Origin: Tranzscheliella williamsii
Taxonomy: Eukaryota; Basidiomycota; Ustilaginomycetes; Ustilaginales; Ustilaginaceae
Direction: 5' to 3'
NCBI GenBank assembly: GCA_023212725.1
Contig: JALBYF010000027.1
Coordinates: forward strand, 1-64,000
DNA length: 64,000 nucleotides
Positions 27,122 through 38,200 of this stretch are shown in pieces. The notes beneath the pieces are model-generated. The model was not told the origin of the DNA. It worked only from the letters and a program-made list of their open reading frames with translations, and made no database searches. The position numbers and the translations under genes were made by a program. Position 1 is the stretch's first letter. Each line of letters begins with the position of its first letter.

Positions 27122-29073
27122 CTAGCCCTGGCCCGAGAATACCGAATAGAGGACGTAGACGTCGGCAACCACGATCTGATAATGCAAAGTAAGACAAAGC
27201 CATGGGTTGGTGAGCGGGCTGCTTCCACATGAAGCGCGTGGGAGCAAGGAGTGAGGAGACTTACGACTGCAAAGATGGCATATATAAAAACTTGAGCCAT
27301 CCAATGTGAGTTGAAATAATGCAACCTGGGTGTCGATGCTGACGGGCTTGAGAAGGGAGCGCTGACGGAGGCGACTGGGTGGCGGAGAGGATCAAGAGCT
27401 TCTGAAGCGGAAGTATCCGCCACCTTGTTCTGCTCCGATGATGTCATGACGACATCTTGTTGCGGCAAGGGTTGCAGTGAGAGACCTTGAATGGGATTTG
27501 ATTCGGTAGAGTCGGTATGATGCAGCACGGGAGCATTGACGTCCTCATCTGATCGGCCGAGGCCGGCTGCTGCATCGTCTGATTCTACGAACGTCATGCG
27601 TGATTTGCTGTTGGTGACAAGGATCAGAGGCAATAGTACGAACGGCAAGGCAATACTCAAGGCAACCTGACTGGCGACCAGCATGTCGTCGAGACCGTCT
27701 TTTCCGACGGCAATAGAAACCGCTAGACTTGGGATCATAGCTACAAGGCGGGTTACGACACGTCTTAAAAAGGGGTCGGTCTTCCAGTTGATGAAGCCTT
27801 CGCTTACGAGCTGGCCAGCGAGGGTGACGGTGATGCTGGCACTCTGACCGGCAGCAAGCAAGGCCACGGCGAAGAGGATAGCAGCAAGGCTGCCGAGCTG
27901 CGACTTGAGCAGGTAGAAGGCATTGTACAGGCCTGCCACGACTAGGCTGCCCTGCCTACCACCTTGGTAGTAGAAGGCGGCGGCGGCAACGATGAGGATG
28001 GCACTGTTGATAACAATAGCGAAGCAGACCAAACACATGGCGATATCAACGGAAGCGTGTTTGATGTGTAGCTTGACATTGCGGAGGGTGCGCGAAGGAA
28101 GCTGCGCCGCTTTGAGCTGCGCTTCTGGATCTTCTCTCATGCTGGCGAGAAAGCGATGGAAGCGACCAAGTTGGGACGATGCGGGCTTGGCGGAAGGTTT
28201 GGCGGCGAAAAGCCGCGAGACGCCTTGGCTCAGAAGCATCCAGCGATTATGAGATGGCGTGGATGGTGCTTGTGGCGTGCCATCTTGGTCGGACGATGGT
28301 AGCCGGTCAATGGAAGCAAAGTGAGAGCCAAGGATGATGGCATGCGGCATAACAGTGGCACCCAGAATGCCAACGCTAACGTAGAGCGCGCCCTTGTCGA
28401 CAACGTGGTGAGACGGGAGATAGCCGTGGAAGACGCCGGACCAAACCGGCTTAATGCGGACGAGAAGGACGATGAAGCAGGACAAGACGATGAAGACGAG
28501 ACAGGCTATGAAGGCCTCGAGGATGCGGAAACTGCCGTTCGGTGGTGGTCGATAGAGAAACAAAACCAGGAGGACATCGACCGAAGTGACGAGGATACCT
28601 GCCCAGAGGGGCAGGCCAGGGAAGAGAAGGTTGAGAGCGATAGCGGAGCCGGTGAGTTCGGCGAGCTCTGTTGCGACGATAGCGCCTTCCATGATGACAT
28701 AAAGCGGGTAGAGGAAAAGCCATCGCCTGCATTTGGGATAGGGGAGCGGCTCCTCAGATATTTTGCCGAATCGGTCCTCTTTCATGATGAGCATGCGACA
28801 TTGGCGGGCAACATCGGCGCCGGTGATGATGCCGACTCTACACGAAAGAATCTGAATGAAAACGGCAAAGATGCCGGTGAGAAGAACAATGAAAAGGAGC
28901 GAGTAGCCAAATTCGGAGCCTGCTTGGAGGTCGGTGGCCCAGTTACCAGGATCGGCATAGGCGACGGCGGCCACGATACCAGGGCCAATGAAGTAGATAT
29001 GTCGCTTGAGCGCGGCCTTGATAGGCGCCCAGCGGGAGCGTTGACCCTGCAAAACGGCGCCCGGAGCGGACAT
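27122..29073 (-). CDS. Nramp-family divalent metal transporter (Smf-like), two exons
   Basis: Exon 1 is 29073-27265 and exon 2 is 27175-27122, joined by an intron with donor GTAAGT and acceptor CAG; the product is 620 residues. The start is the first in-frame ATG (MSAPGAVLQG). TM1 carries the Nramp metal-binding motif DPGN (AVAYADPGNWATDLQAG) and TM6 the MPH motif (ATVMPHAIILGSH). About eleven membrane segments are visible, with a cytosolic Ser-rich insert before the last ones. The 18-codon last exon restores the conserved final helix (IVVADVYVLYSV). The family moves Mn2+ or Fe2+ with protons; whether it acts at the plasma membrane or in endosomes cannot be told. A secreted His-rich protein is encoded 0.7 kb upstream. 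Confidence 0.9.
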
Positions 29074-29813
29074 GGTACGCCGGTGGAGAAGCGAAGGGAT
29101 AGTTGAATGCACTGTCACTGGGTTTGCATGATTCTGTTAATCGACGGCCTCTCCCACGGTTAATGGCCGAGGTGCGAGCTGGTCTATATAGGCAAAAGCG
29201 TGACGGCAGGGAGCGAACAAGATGCAACGGCGGCAGGGTCAGAACGAGAAGTGCATGCCAGTAGCAGGGCTATAAGAGAGGCGAAAAGAGAAGTGAGGGA
29301 TGGATTCCTGAATGGTGGCTTGTTGATGGGCGAAGATCATGCCATATTCACAAGAGCCAAGCTTCGGCACGTAAGAATGACAGCCAAGACATTTTCTCCA
29401 TATTCACGATTCTGCGTTGGTACTTCCGTCTGCCATTCCGCTCTCTTCCGTTAACTCACACCGCATACCAGCTAGCCGCATCGACCACAGAGTGTGAGTA
29501 TGAGGTGTATGTAGGTCTTGTCTCTCCAGTCGCAGTTTCCTTGCCTCTAACCCTTCTGGCAAAGAACATGGGGTAGTACTGTTGGTATTCCCACCTTCTG
29601 GCGTTCTACATTTCTCATGCGGGGTTGTGCCTTTTTTATCTTCCTTTTTCTCATTCACGCCTGCCGGGTGCTTTCGGAAGCAATCCATCATCACGTTGGC
29701 AGCTGAGTTTTCGGAGCGTTTCGCTTCATTGCTCACCCAGACGATGCGAGCCTTACATGCTCATTTTTGCTGTTACAGGTCAATGATGCGACAGTATCGG
29801 GGGCTGCCTTCAC
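29074..29813. other. Intergenic, promoter of the Nramp gene and 3' flank of the DUF1996 gene
   Basis: About 740 bp. No conserved coding segment or RNA gene recognised; short open frames on both strands look random. Confidence 0.45.
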
Positions 29814-31148
29814 CTAGGAGTGTTGGAGACGGTGCGGTGAAGTTTTGTGCTTATGATGGACGGAATGTGGATGGTGGGTTTTCTTGCTCTTCTTCTTGTT
29901 ATGGTGGTGTTGCTTGTTCTTGCTCGCCGCCGAGGTCGGTATGGTCCCCTTGTGGGTGACGGATGTCGCTTTAAGACGGGGCGGCGCAGTAGATGATGCA
30001 ATTTGCCTGACGGGCGAGGATGAGGACGAGCTGGGTCCGACCCTGCTTGTCGATACATCTTCTGGTTGCCATCCGACCGGAGCCACCATCACTTGGCTTG
30101 GGTCGCAGCCTCTGGCCAAGCCTTTGCCGGCATGCGGGCCATTGAAGACCACATTGCATCCGGGCAACGCAGTCAGGCTGCCACTTGTTGCTTCCGTCGA
30201 GTTCGATCGGCAAGCTTCGGCGCCGCTCCGGTCAAGGGCGGCCAAGAAAGGCGGACACGCTTCCAAGTTGTTGAACAGGTTGCCAGCACACTGATCGATA
30301 GCACTCTGTAGCGTCTCCTCCTTCCATGCTGCCACAAAGTCCGCATGGAAGGAATAGCCCTCGGCATCTCCGTTTGCCAAGACCCATGTCGAGTTGCCCT
30401 TGTTGTCCTGTCCCGCCACGTCCCATACAAACTCGTAGAACAACGTCGGTAGCCGCGTGGCGTGACTTTCCGGACAGAGTCCGTTGTCCGCATTGTCCCC
30501 GAGCGGATAGGAGACGTGAGACATGTCCTTTGCATACAGTTCCTTGCCGTTCCAGCATGACGGAAAAGTCACTTGCGTTCGGAGCCCTTGTGGGCACTCC
30601 TTCTGTGGCAGCGTTGCGGTTTGCGTGCTGCCGTTGGCGTAGTCGAGGCAGACGAACGACACGATGTTGTTGCTCTGCCTGGTGGGGCCTGGGCCGGTCT
30701 GCGTTGCCTTGCCAGCGACCATCTGCAGTCCGCGCGGAAACGCAGTGATGGGCACGTTGCCCCGCATCAGATAGTATGTGTTGACGAACGCGAGCCGGTT
30801 TGGGGTGAAGCTCTCATTGCGCGCATCGTACGAGTAGAGCTGCGGCGCCCAATAGGCCGACTTGTCTGCCTTCAGGCCCGACGTGGAACACGTAGCGCCC
30901 TTTTCCAGCGCCTCGGCCGTGTTACTGTCCGCGGTTACCCCGTCGACGCCGACGAACGAGTGGACATGGGCCGATGTCTTGCCCGGATTCACGATCGGGT
31001 CGATACGCGCCGTCATCAGTGCGTGATGCGTCAGAATCCACATGACCGGGTCCGCTGTAGTAGCCGCCACCCCAGTTGGCCATGCCGACAGCCACACGCA
31101 CGCCAGCATGACCAACCCAAGCATCGAAACACGTACGCACTTCAACAT
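29814..31148 (-). CDS. Secreted DUF1996 protein with a His/Lys-rich C-terminal tail
   Basis: A 444-residue protein; the first in-frame ATG is 31148. The N-terminus is a signal peptide (hydrophobic core VSMLGLVMLACVWL, then SAWPTGVAA). The DUF1996 domain follows directly, recognised from RIDPIVNPG, SAHVHSFVG, a Cys-containing middle part (FPSCWNGKEL) and LPTLFYEFVWDV. Two conserved His in SAHVHSF are present. After about residue 345 a Ser/Thr/Pro-rich linker leads to a tail with 11 His among its last 36 residues plus many Lys. DUF1996 proteins are widespread extracellular fungal proteins without an established general activity. The His-rich tail could bind metal ions or be a cell-wall spacer; both are inference. 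Single exon. Confidence 0.83.
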   Translation of the reverse strand: MLKCVRVSMLGLVMLACVWLSAWPTGVAATTADPVMWILTHHALMTARIDPIVNPGKTSAHVHSFVGVDGVTADSNTAEALEKGATCSTSGLKADKSAYWAPQLYSYDARNESFTPNRLAFVNTYYLMRGNVPITAFPRGLQMVAGKATQTGPGPTRQSNNIVSFVCLDYANGSTQTATLPQKECPQGLRTQVTFPSCWNGKELYAKDMSHVSYPLGDNADNGLCPESHATRLPTLFYEFVWDVAGQDNKGNSTWVLANGDAEGYSFHADFVAAWKEETLQSAIDQCAGNLFNNLEACPPFLAALDRSGAEACRSNSTEATSGSLTALPGCNVVFNGPHAGKGLARGCDPSQVMVAPVGWQPEDVSTSRVGPSSSSSSPVRQIASSTAPPRLKATSVTHKGTIPTSAASKNKQHHHNKKKSKKTHHPHSVHHKHKTSPHRLQHS

Positions 31149-31857
31149 CCTCAGCAGGCGCAAAAAAGGCCCTACACCTGCGCGCTGCTCCCGTACAGCT
31201 TTGGCACCTTGGAGCTAGGTGCGGAAGGGACAAGCAGAGCACTATGTGGGGATGGACCGTAAAAACTTTAGCGTCGACCTGAAGCGAGCGTGCTTTATAG
31301 GGTTGAACCGACAAGACCCACGGCTTCGAATGCCACCATAGAGAGTCGCTGCACTAGAATTGGCCAAGTGATAGGTCCAGCAGCGCTCCGCCTCGACAGC
31401 GCAGGTCAAATGCCCGCTCCTGCAACATACCGGCGTTGATATGCCATCCGAGAGAGGCCAGTCAAGAGCGAAACCGATCTAGGCTATCGCCGTGCCAGCA
31501 CGGCATCCCATTCACTGCCACAAAGCGAGCAAAGCAATCGATGATATGCCACCGGCCTAATTGGCACTCCGCCAGACCAACACCGAGTGGTGAGACACCG
31601 AATCATGCTAATCTGCCTGCTGGCGCGTTATGCTGCTCGGACGTCTAGTCCATCGTTTCGAAGCTCGCCGTCCTGCGTGAGCGGCGGCGGTTGTTGACAA
31701 CATCATGCGCGGAGCTACTCACACCTGTCAACCCAGTCAGTTACGCGAGTGCAGGAACGCCACGTAGCATGCGCGCTGTTGCGCCTTGATTGGAATACAT
31801 TAAAAGTACAGTCACCAGTTTCGTACGCACGGACATAAAGGAGTAAGTACGTAGTGC
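31149..31857. other. Intergenic, no gene seen
   Basis: About 700 bp between the DUF1996 start and the 3' end of the second zinc-cluster gene. Nothing recognisable. Confidence 0.45.
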
Positions 31858-34026
31858 TCAGTGGAAGGTCGAGTGGTTTTGCGGAGTATACCTCCAGTCC
31901 AGTATCTGATCCATGATCTGCGAGATGTTTTCCGGACGACCGAACAGCTCTTCTGCAAACGCACAATCGCTCGAGGCGGTGTGGTTGAGCAGGTCTGCAG
32001 CTCTCGGCCCGGGGTCAGTCGGCGGTGCCAGCGTTTCTTGCCGCGCGTTTGCCAAGTCGTTTCCGGCTGCGTAGCTCGCGGGTATGGCCGCTCTACCCAC
32101 CTCGACGAATTTATAGCGTTCCCACTCCTTTGTTCGCCGGGACATCTCCATCAACATGCTGGAGACCAGACTCTCAATGCTTTCGTTGTCGGAGCGAGGG
32201 CCTCGGAGCCGCTCGGCGATATTTTCGAAGAGTAGAGCCCAGACGATTTCGCGTGGAGCCGCCTTGAAGCCGCACTGGAGGAAGCCAAAGGCCTCCATCA
32301 CTGTGCTGCTGATGTGTAGAATGTACCCGCACGTCAACAGTACAGGGACACCGGTTTGCTCCAGGCTGTTGCTCTCGATGCGCGGCATAGCGGCAAACGC
32401 CGCGAGTATAGCCTCATGCGAGTTGAACTTGCGCACGGATACCTCTTCCAACCATTCGTTCAACGCAGGGTTACTGTGGATCAGTTTGACGACATCCACC
32501 AGGAGCGGGCGATCTTGCGCCAATGGAACAGTTATGGCCATGCGCGAATAAAATTCGAACAAGAGATTGTCATCCGACTCAAACTCCAGATCAATCCAGC
32601 GGTCCAAAATCTTGATGGCGGGAATCGGTCCCATGGACCACAATCTCCTAGACTTGTCAGTCTTAAGATTTTGGAGGTAGCCGGACCTCTGGCTGAAGCG
32701 GTTGCTCAGCTCTTGCCGTATCTGTGATTCTGAGAAGAGCGAGCGACTGTGCCAGAAGACATCCAGCTGTGTCATTCTCCAATGGAGATCCGCGACTTGG
32801 AGAGCTCGACAAGCGAGGGCGAGCAAGCCGGCTTTGGTGAAGACATCCTTCTCTTCCTTGACTGGGAGTTGATCCAGCAGCTCGAGAGCCGTCTCGGCTG
32901 CACGTCGAAGCTGCGAGAAATCGATGGGCCGGATGGCCGAGTTAAGACAGTTTAGTTTGGCTTTCCAGAGTGAGAGGCTACACCAGAGTGAGAATTGCTG
33001 CAACTGCAGTATGATGTCTCCGGTACAGGACGAGGCGCGTTGCGACAGAACTAGGTCCAAGCCGATGCTTTCCGCGATGGAGAGGGCGGCAGAGTGCAGA
33101 GCCTCGCCAAAGATGGCAGGGTGCTTGGACTCGGACATGGAGAGGTCTACGCTGGCGCCTATCAGAGAGGGCTCGCGGGAGAGTAAGAGCTCGAACGCCT
33201 GGGCCGCTCGCAGATCTTTCGGGGAGGTAACAAGAACCTGGATGCCGATACGATCGACGAGGGTGGCGAGAGAGCTGGCCAGGTGCCTTTTACCAGCCAG
33301 TTTGGCGGTGACGAGAGAAAGTGAGGCGAGCAGCAGAGAGGTGGCAGAACTGGGCTGCTCGTGGTAATCAGCGCGAAGGTCGTCAAGGTCGGGTAGATGA
33401 GGATGCCAAAGCCGAAGCAGTCGGATATGTGGCTGGAGTGCTGTTATGTTGGCGTCGGTCAAAAGCGACTGGAGGGTTCCGGTGAAGGAAAGATCCATCT
33501 CCGGGCGGAGTCGGCGTGAGAAGGAGGGGATCTTGGTGACCAGACGGGCGAGCGTGACAAGAGGAGAGTGAACGGTTTGGCTGGAGAAGACACTGTTGAC
33601 TTGATCGATCACAGTTATCTTGGCAGTACCGGATTTGAAGATTTGGCCGGCATCGTAGCCTACGGTGGCTTCTGCCTCGGCTTCCACGTCGACGTTACTA
33701 TAAGCAGGTGCTTCAGCGGGGTTCGAGGAGGAAGAGCAGCCAGACAACGAGCGGTGATAAGCGTGGGTGGAGGGAGAGCTGATACGCGGCTTGCGCTTGC
33801 GATCGCCGTCCCAAACGACACAAGGAATTGCGAGGGCGCGGCATCGATGGCAAGCCTTGTCCGCAGCGACAGGGTCGTGGGAGGATGCGACGGTCTCATC
33901 TGGAAGCTCGCATCGCGTCTTCTTGGAACGACATGTGAGGCAAGACCTTCGAGCGTATTTGCGTCTTTTGGTTCTGGAGGGAACGTCGGGCGAAGGCAGT
34001 TCCTCTTTCGGTGTGAGAGGTGCCAT
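31858..34026 (-). CDS. Zn2Cys6 transcription factor with an expanded zinc-cluster loop, paralogue 2
   Basis: A 722-residue protein starting at the first in-frame ATG (MAPLTPKEEL, 34026). The zinc cluster begins at residue 29 with spacing C-x2-C-x6-C-x19-C-x2-C-x6-C, followed by VVWDGDRKRKPR. The central region aligns with paralogue 1 in order: LWHPHLPDL, SSATSLLLASLSLV, LATLVDRIGIQVL, FELLLSREPSLIG. The C-terminus is short and acidic/aromatic (FAEELFGRPENISQIMDQIL), a plausible activation helix. It is about 260 residues shorter than paralogue 1, mostly in the zinc-cluster-to-domain linker and the C-terminal region. Single exon. A minisatellite lies just upstream of its start. Confidence 0.86.
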   Translation of the reverse strand: MAPLTPKEELPSPDVPSRTKRRKYARRSCLTCRSKKTRCELPDETVASSHDPVAADKACHRCRALAIPCVVWDGDRKRKPRISSPSTHAYHRSLSGCSSSSNPAEAPAYSNVDVEAEAEATVGYDAGQIFKSGTAKITVIDQVNSVFSSQTVHSPLVTLARLVTKIPSFSRRLRPEMDLSFTGTLQSLLTDANITALQPHIRLLRLWHPHLPDLDDLRADYHEQPSSATSLLLASLSLVTAKLAGKRHLASSLATLVDRIGIQVLVTSPKDLRAAQAFELLLSREPSLIGASVDLSMSESKHPAIFGEALHSAALSIAESIGLDLVLSQRASSCTGDIILQLQQFSLWCSLSLWKAKLNCLNSAIRPIDFSQLRRAAETALELLDQLPVKEEKDVFTKAGLLALACRALQVADLHWRMTQLDVFWHSRSLFSESQIRQELSNRFSQRSGYLQNLKTDKSRRLWSMGPIPAIKILDRWIDLEFESDDNLLFEFYSRMAITVPLAQDRPLLVDVVKLIHSNPALNEWLEEVSVRKFNSHEAILAAFAAMPRIESNSLEQTGVPVLLTCGYILHISSTVMEAFGFLQCGFKAAPREIVWALLFENIAERLRGPRSDNESIESLVSSMLMEMSRRTKEWERYKFVEVGRAAIPASYAAGNDLANARQETLAPPTDPGPRAADLLNHTASSDCAFAEELFGRPENISQIMDQILDWRYTPQNHSTFH

Positions 34027-34117
34027 CCGACAGAAGCAAAAGGGTGTGCTTCTCAGTGAATCAAGCCGCCAGTGGCGCCACAAGCGCTGCAAGGCTGGGC
34101 GGATCTCGTCAGAGCGG

Positions 34118-34222
34118 CGTTGCCCTTGGTGATGGCGCTGCCCTTCGTGGTGGCGTCGCCCTTGGTGATGGCTGTGCCTTGGCGATGGGGTGTCTTGGCG
34201 GTGGCGGTGTCCTTGGTGATGA
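34118..34222. repeat. Minisatellite, about six degenerate 16-18-bp units
   Basis: Units of the form cgttgcccttggtgatgg repeat about six times with point changes and small deletions. It lies 92 bp upstream of the start codon of the second zinc-cluster gene, so in its likely leader or promoter. Confidence 0.7.
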
Positions 34223-35285
34223 AGAGGATATTAACGACGACGATGAGAATGTTTGCAAGAGGCAAAGCGTTTGCATCGAGAGGATGCAAACTGAGCTTCG
34301 CCATGCTTCAGGAAAAGCGGGGTAATAATAATAATAAAGATGTCAGATGGATCTGGTCGGCACAGGAATACAAGTACAGTCATAAGTATTAGTCCGGGCC
34401 GAGCGCTAGAAAGCAGCTTCCCGGAATGGCGAACCGATCGGGTGCGAAGATCTGCACGCCGAAGACAGATCCGCTGAGATCGGGCCACCCCTTAGTCGAA
34501 GCGCAAACCTCCGAAGCTTGCGACTTGAACTTCGGTCAATAGATCGCCCGACACACGTCCTAGTGGCTCTTTCTTGTCGGGCAGATACAGCTGATGGGAG
34601 AGTAGCTGCCTTCAAGGCAAGTGCGTACCACTGCAGCAAGGGAGGACGTCTAGATTTGCAGTGCGCATATCCCTTTTAGGAGAATGTGGTTGTCATATCG
34701 AGGCGTGCAACCCCGATCGATCTGAATAATAAACGTGGATTAGAGTCACGCAAATCACGACTACGCGCTAAGTGCGCAGCCCACTCAGTGGTGAACAGCA
34801 CCCAGTGGTGAACAGCTTGCCAGTTGTGAGTTGCGTGCAAGTAGCGTTCCTGCCCGTGAACCTTGTAGCGAGCAGCCTACACCCAGTGTCAAACTCATCA
34901 TTGTGATCTCTGCCGTGCCACTACCGCGCCCTTGACACGCATTCCCTTTCCATCACCTCTATCCTTCCCGCGACTATCATCGTTTCGAGACATCCACATT
35001 GGCCCGGGCAGATCTATTGGGCCATCAATTGATCCCGTTTCGCCACCGTACGCGCCGCGTCGACACTCACGGTGCACGCGTCAGTGGCTGACCGTTGGCT
35101 TGCTTGCGCTTCGCGACTGCGGTCCTTAGATCGGCCTTGGACTTACAATCTCCATTGCATGGCTTTCACTAGGGCTCTTGGAAGCGTCGTATCTTTGGGT
35201 GTCCGTCTCAACTCGCTCCTCTGTCTTCGGTCCGCGTGAGACAACAGGCATTTCGTGCCACTACTAGACGAGCCGGCCCGCAAAC
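34223..35285. other. Divergent intergenic region before the F-box gene
   Basis: About 1.06 kb. A TAATAATAATAATAA run is at 34322-34336, and around 34780-34825 the phrase cagtggtgaacagc occurs twice. The 250 bp before the F-box start look like a pyrimidine-rich leader. No gene recognised. Confidence 0.45.
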
Positions 35286-38200
35286 ATGAGCATATCTCCG
35301 CATCATCGGGCGATCAGCCCACCCACGCCCGCTCCATCTCCTCAGCCTGACCTTCATACCTCCATCCGACTCGCCAACAATGCTGCTGCTGTTGCTGCTG
35401 CTGCCGCTGTCAGACCTTTGGCGGTGGACCCGCAAGACCCCGCCCAGCTCGTCAAACATCTGTCCCTCGTTATGCCACAATTCTCTCAGTCGGCCCGCTT
35501 CAAGCTTATTACCGACTTTGTTGACCTTCTCAGCATGAGGGAACTGGCTCACCTATCCTCTCTCATCACTCCCAAGCTCAAGGTGGATTTCCTCAGCGCA
35601 CTCCCAATCGAGGTCAGCCTCAACATCCTCAGCTTCATTGATGATCCAAAAACCCTAGCTCGCGCTAGCTGTGTTAGCAGGTTCTGGAGAAGCCTTGTCA
35701 ACGATGAGCACACTTGGAAGGTTATGTGCTTGAAGCACAAGTATCGCAGGCGCGGCAGCAGTAGTGCTGGTCTCAGCATGCTGGATGACCGCCTTCTCCG
35801 CTCCATTGGCACTACGCACTTCCCTGCACTGCATCGTCTCCCCACGGCCCACTGGCCTTCTGCTCTCAGCGCCACACAAGCCACCTCAAATACCCTTGCC
35901 CCCGTCATCGAGCGAGATGCAGCTTCTTCCGAATGGGAGGTCGCCGCTGACAACAACGACGATGATGCCACGGTATTGGCCTCCCTGTATCAAAGATATC
36001 GCGATCGAGGCCTCGACCCTTCCAATGCTCTGCACGAACTGCGCACCCTCCATGACCTCTTTCTCAGCAAACAAGAGGGAAGTCTTGGCTCCTTTGCTGA
36101 GCAAATGAGCGAGACCGAACGTGGCTTCTATAGCCAACTAGAGGAGATTGTTGAAGAGGAAAGTCGCGCGAGGTATGGGGACGATGTCAACCAGCTAGAG
36201 GAGGAGAACTCCCAAACTTTGCAGTTGCAAGCCCCCGTCCCTTTCAAGGATAGTTCCACTCCGAGCGGGCCATCGCAGTCCGAAGCGCCGCTTGCGCCTT
36301 CTTCCAACCTCGGCTGGCTTAGTGCAGGCCCTGCTGGTCCTTCGGCCCATTCTCATCAGAGGATCCCTACTACGGGTACAGCTACTGGTGTTCTCACCGC
36401 TCCATATCGTACTGCGGATGGCCGCCTCGATCGTCTCCAAGGTTGGCGTGGGCCCTCGTCCACTTCTACCGCCTTCACTGCCAGCACCACCGCCCTCGCC
36501 TCACAGCCTGACGACAACGATTCCGATCATGCAATGGACATGGACCGCAACGATGAAATAGCGACAGCCGGCAGCCCTATCTCCCCTTCGGCCAACAACG
36601 TCAGCCGCCCACTTAATGTATCTCTGCTGACTTCTCTGCCGTACCACGACTCTCCCACCAGCCGCTTTTCCGTCGCAGGTCCGTCCAGAGGGCCTTCCCT
36701 GCCAAGCTCACAAGTAGGCTCGCTAATACCGGGCCCGAGCGAACCACGACGCAGCTCAGCATCTCGCAACGAGGACGATGATAACAACCCGCTCCACGTC
36801 CGGGACAATCGTTTACGTCCAGACACAGATACCAACGCGAAGAAAGCCAGACGAAACACAGCCCCGTTTACAGACTCGGACATAGGTAGTCCCCATGAGC
36901 GTCCGTCGTCCGACCGTGTACAGTACGATCGTTCCGTAACCATTGGCGCAAGCTCCCCGGCTCGTCCCTCCGGATCTCAAGGACGGTCAGGTAGGCTCCC
37001 GTTCAGCTACCGCACCCATTTCAAGATGGCCTATCTCACCGAGTCGAATTGGCGCAAAGGCGGACGACTACAAACGCAGCACGTCTCTGCTGATGTTAGT
37101 CACGTTGTTACCAGCCTTGCTATCGACAGCGAATGGATTGTCGTAGGCATGGCCAACTCCAAGATACACGTTTTCAGTGCCGAGACGGGCCTGTATGCCC
37201 ATACATTGCTTGGCCATGATGCCGGCGTATGGTGTCTCACGCTGATCAGTCGCAGTGGAAAGAGAACAAGGAAGTCAGACGTTGCAGAGGAAAGCGGAAA
37301 CGGGAAAGGCAAAATGGTAATTACTGACCCAGAGGATGGCAGTGGCGGTAAGCCGTACCAAGCTGCTGCCGACGGCGATCTTCGCCTCGTTCATCACGAT
37401 CCTCGGCCGGATGCTGCCGATGTCCTCTTCTCGTCTACCCCTCACGCTATCGAGCTAGAGGATGACATTGGTTCAGGGTTGCTGCAACCAAGTCCACCTT
37501 CTGGATCGAAAGCAAGGCAAGAAGATGGCAATGGGGAGACTCTGCAATGGTTCCATAAAGCGCGCAGGGCGATGAGGCGGCAGCAGGGCGGTCGAAAAGC
37601 TGGCGATAGAGTACGTTCCATTCTTACACAGGACGGTTACGCCTCGGGCCAGGGCGACTCGGATGCCGACACCTCGATCAACTCTGACAGTCCCCGCGGA
37701 ACCGTAAGGGGTGTTCCCAACTCTCTGCAGCAGGCGGATCGAGATAGGGCGAGAGCCATTGCCGAGGAGGAAGCTGGAGCTGTTCGCGATGCCATCATGT
37801 CCGACGGGACAGGCACAGTTCCGGTCGAGCTGGCCGACAAGATCAGACGCAACGGTGGTTCAGCAGGAAGCCAAGACCGCCATGCTAGCGCAGACGAAGC
37901 ACCTTTTGCTGCTGGCTTGGCAGGCAATGCACTGGGCATCGGCAATCCGTGCGGCAGCGTGCTCGGCTACGGCAATGAGGACGCGGTTGTGGTAAGCGGT
38001 GGCTGTGACAGGGATGTCCGCGTCTGGGACCTCAAGACCGGGGAGTGCAAACATGTTCTACACGGTCACACGTCAACGGTGCGATGTCTCAAGGTCTTGG
38101 ATGGCAAGCCGATTGCCGTGTCTGGTTCGCGAGACTCGACGTTGCGTGTTTGGAATGTCGAGACGGGCGAGCACCTGCATCTGTTGGCGGGACATCAACA

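Noticed and set aside
28321..29106. 261-codon plus-strand frame opposite the Nramp gene
   Set aside because: Very acidic antisense shadow of transmembrane coding sequence with no family resemblance.
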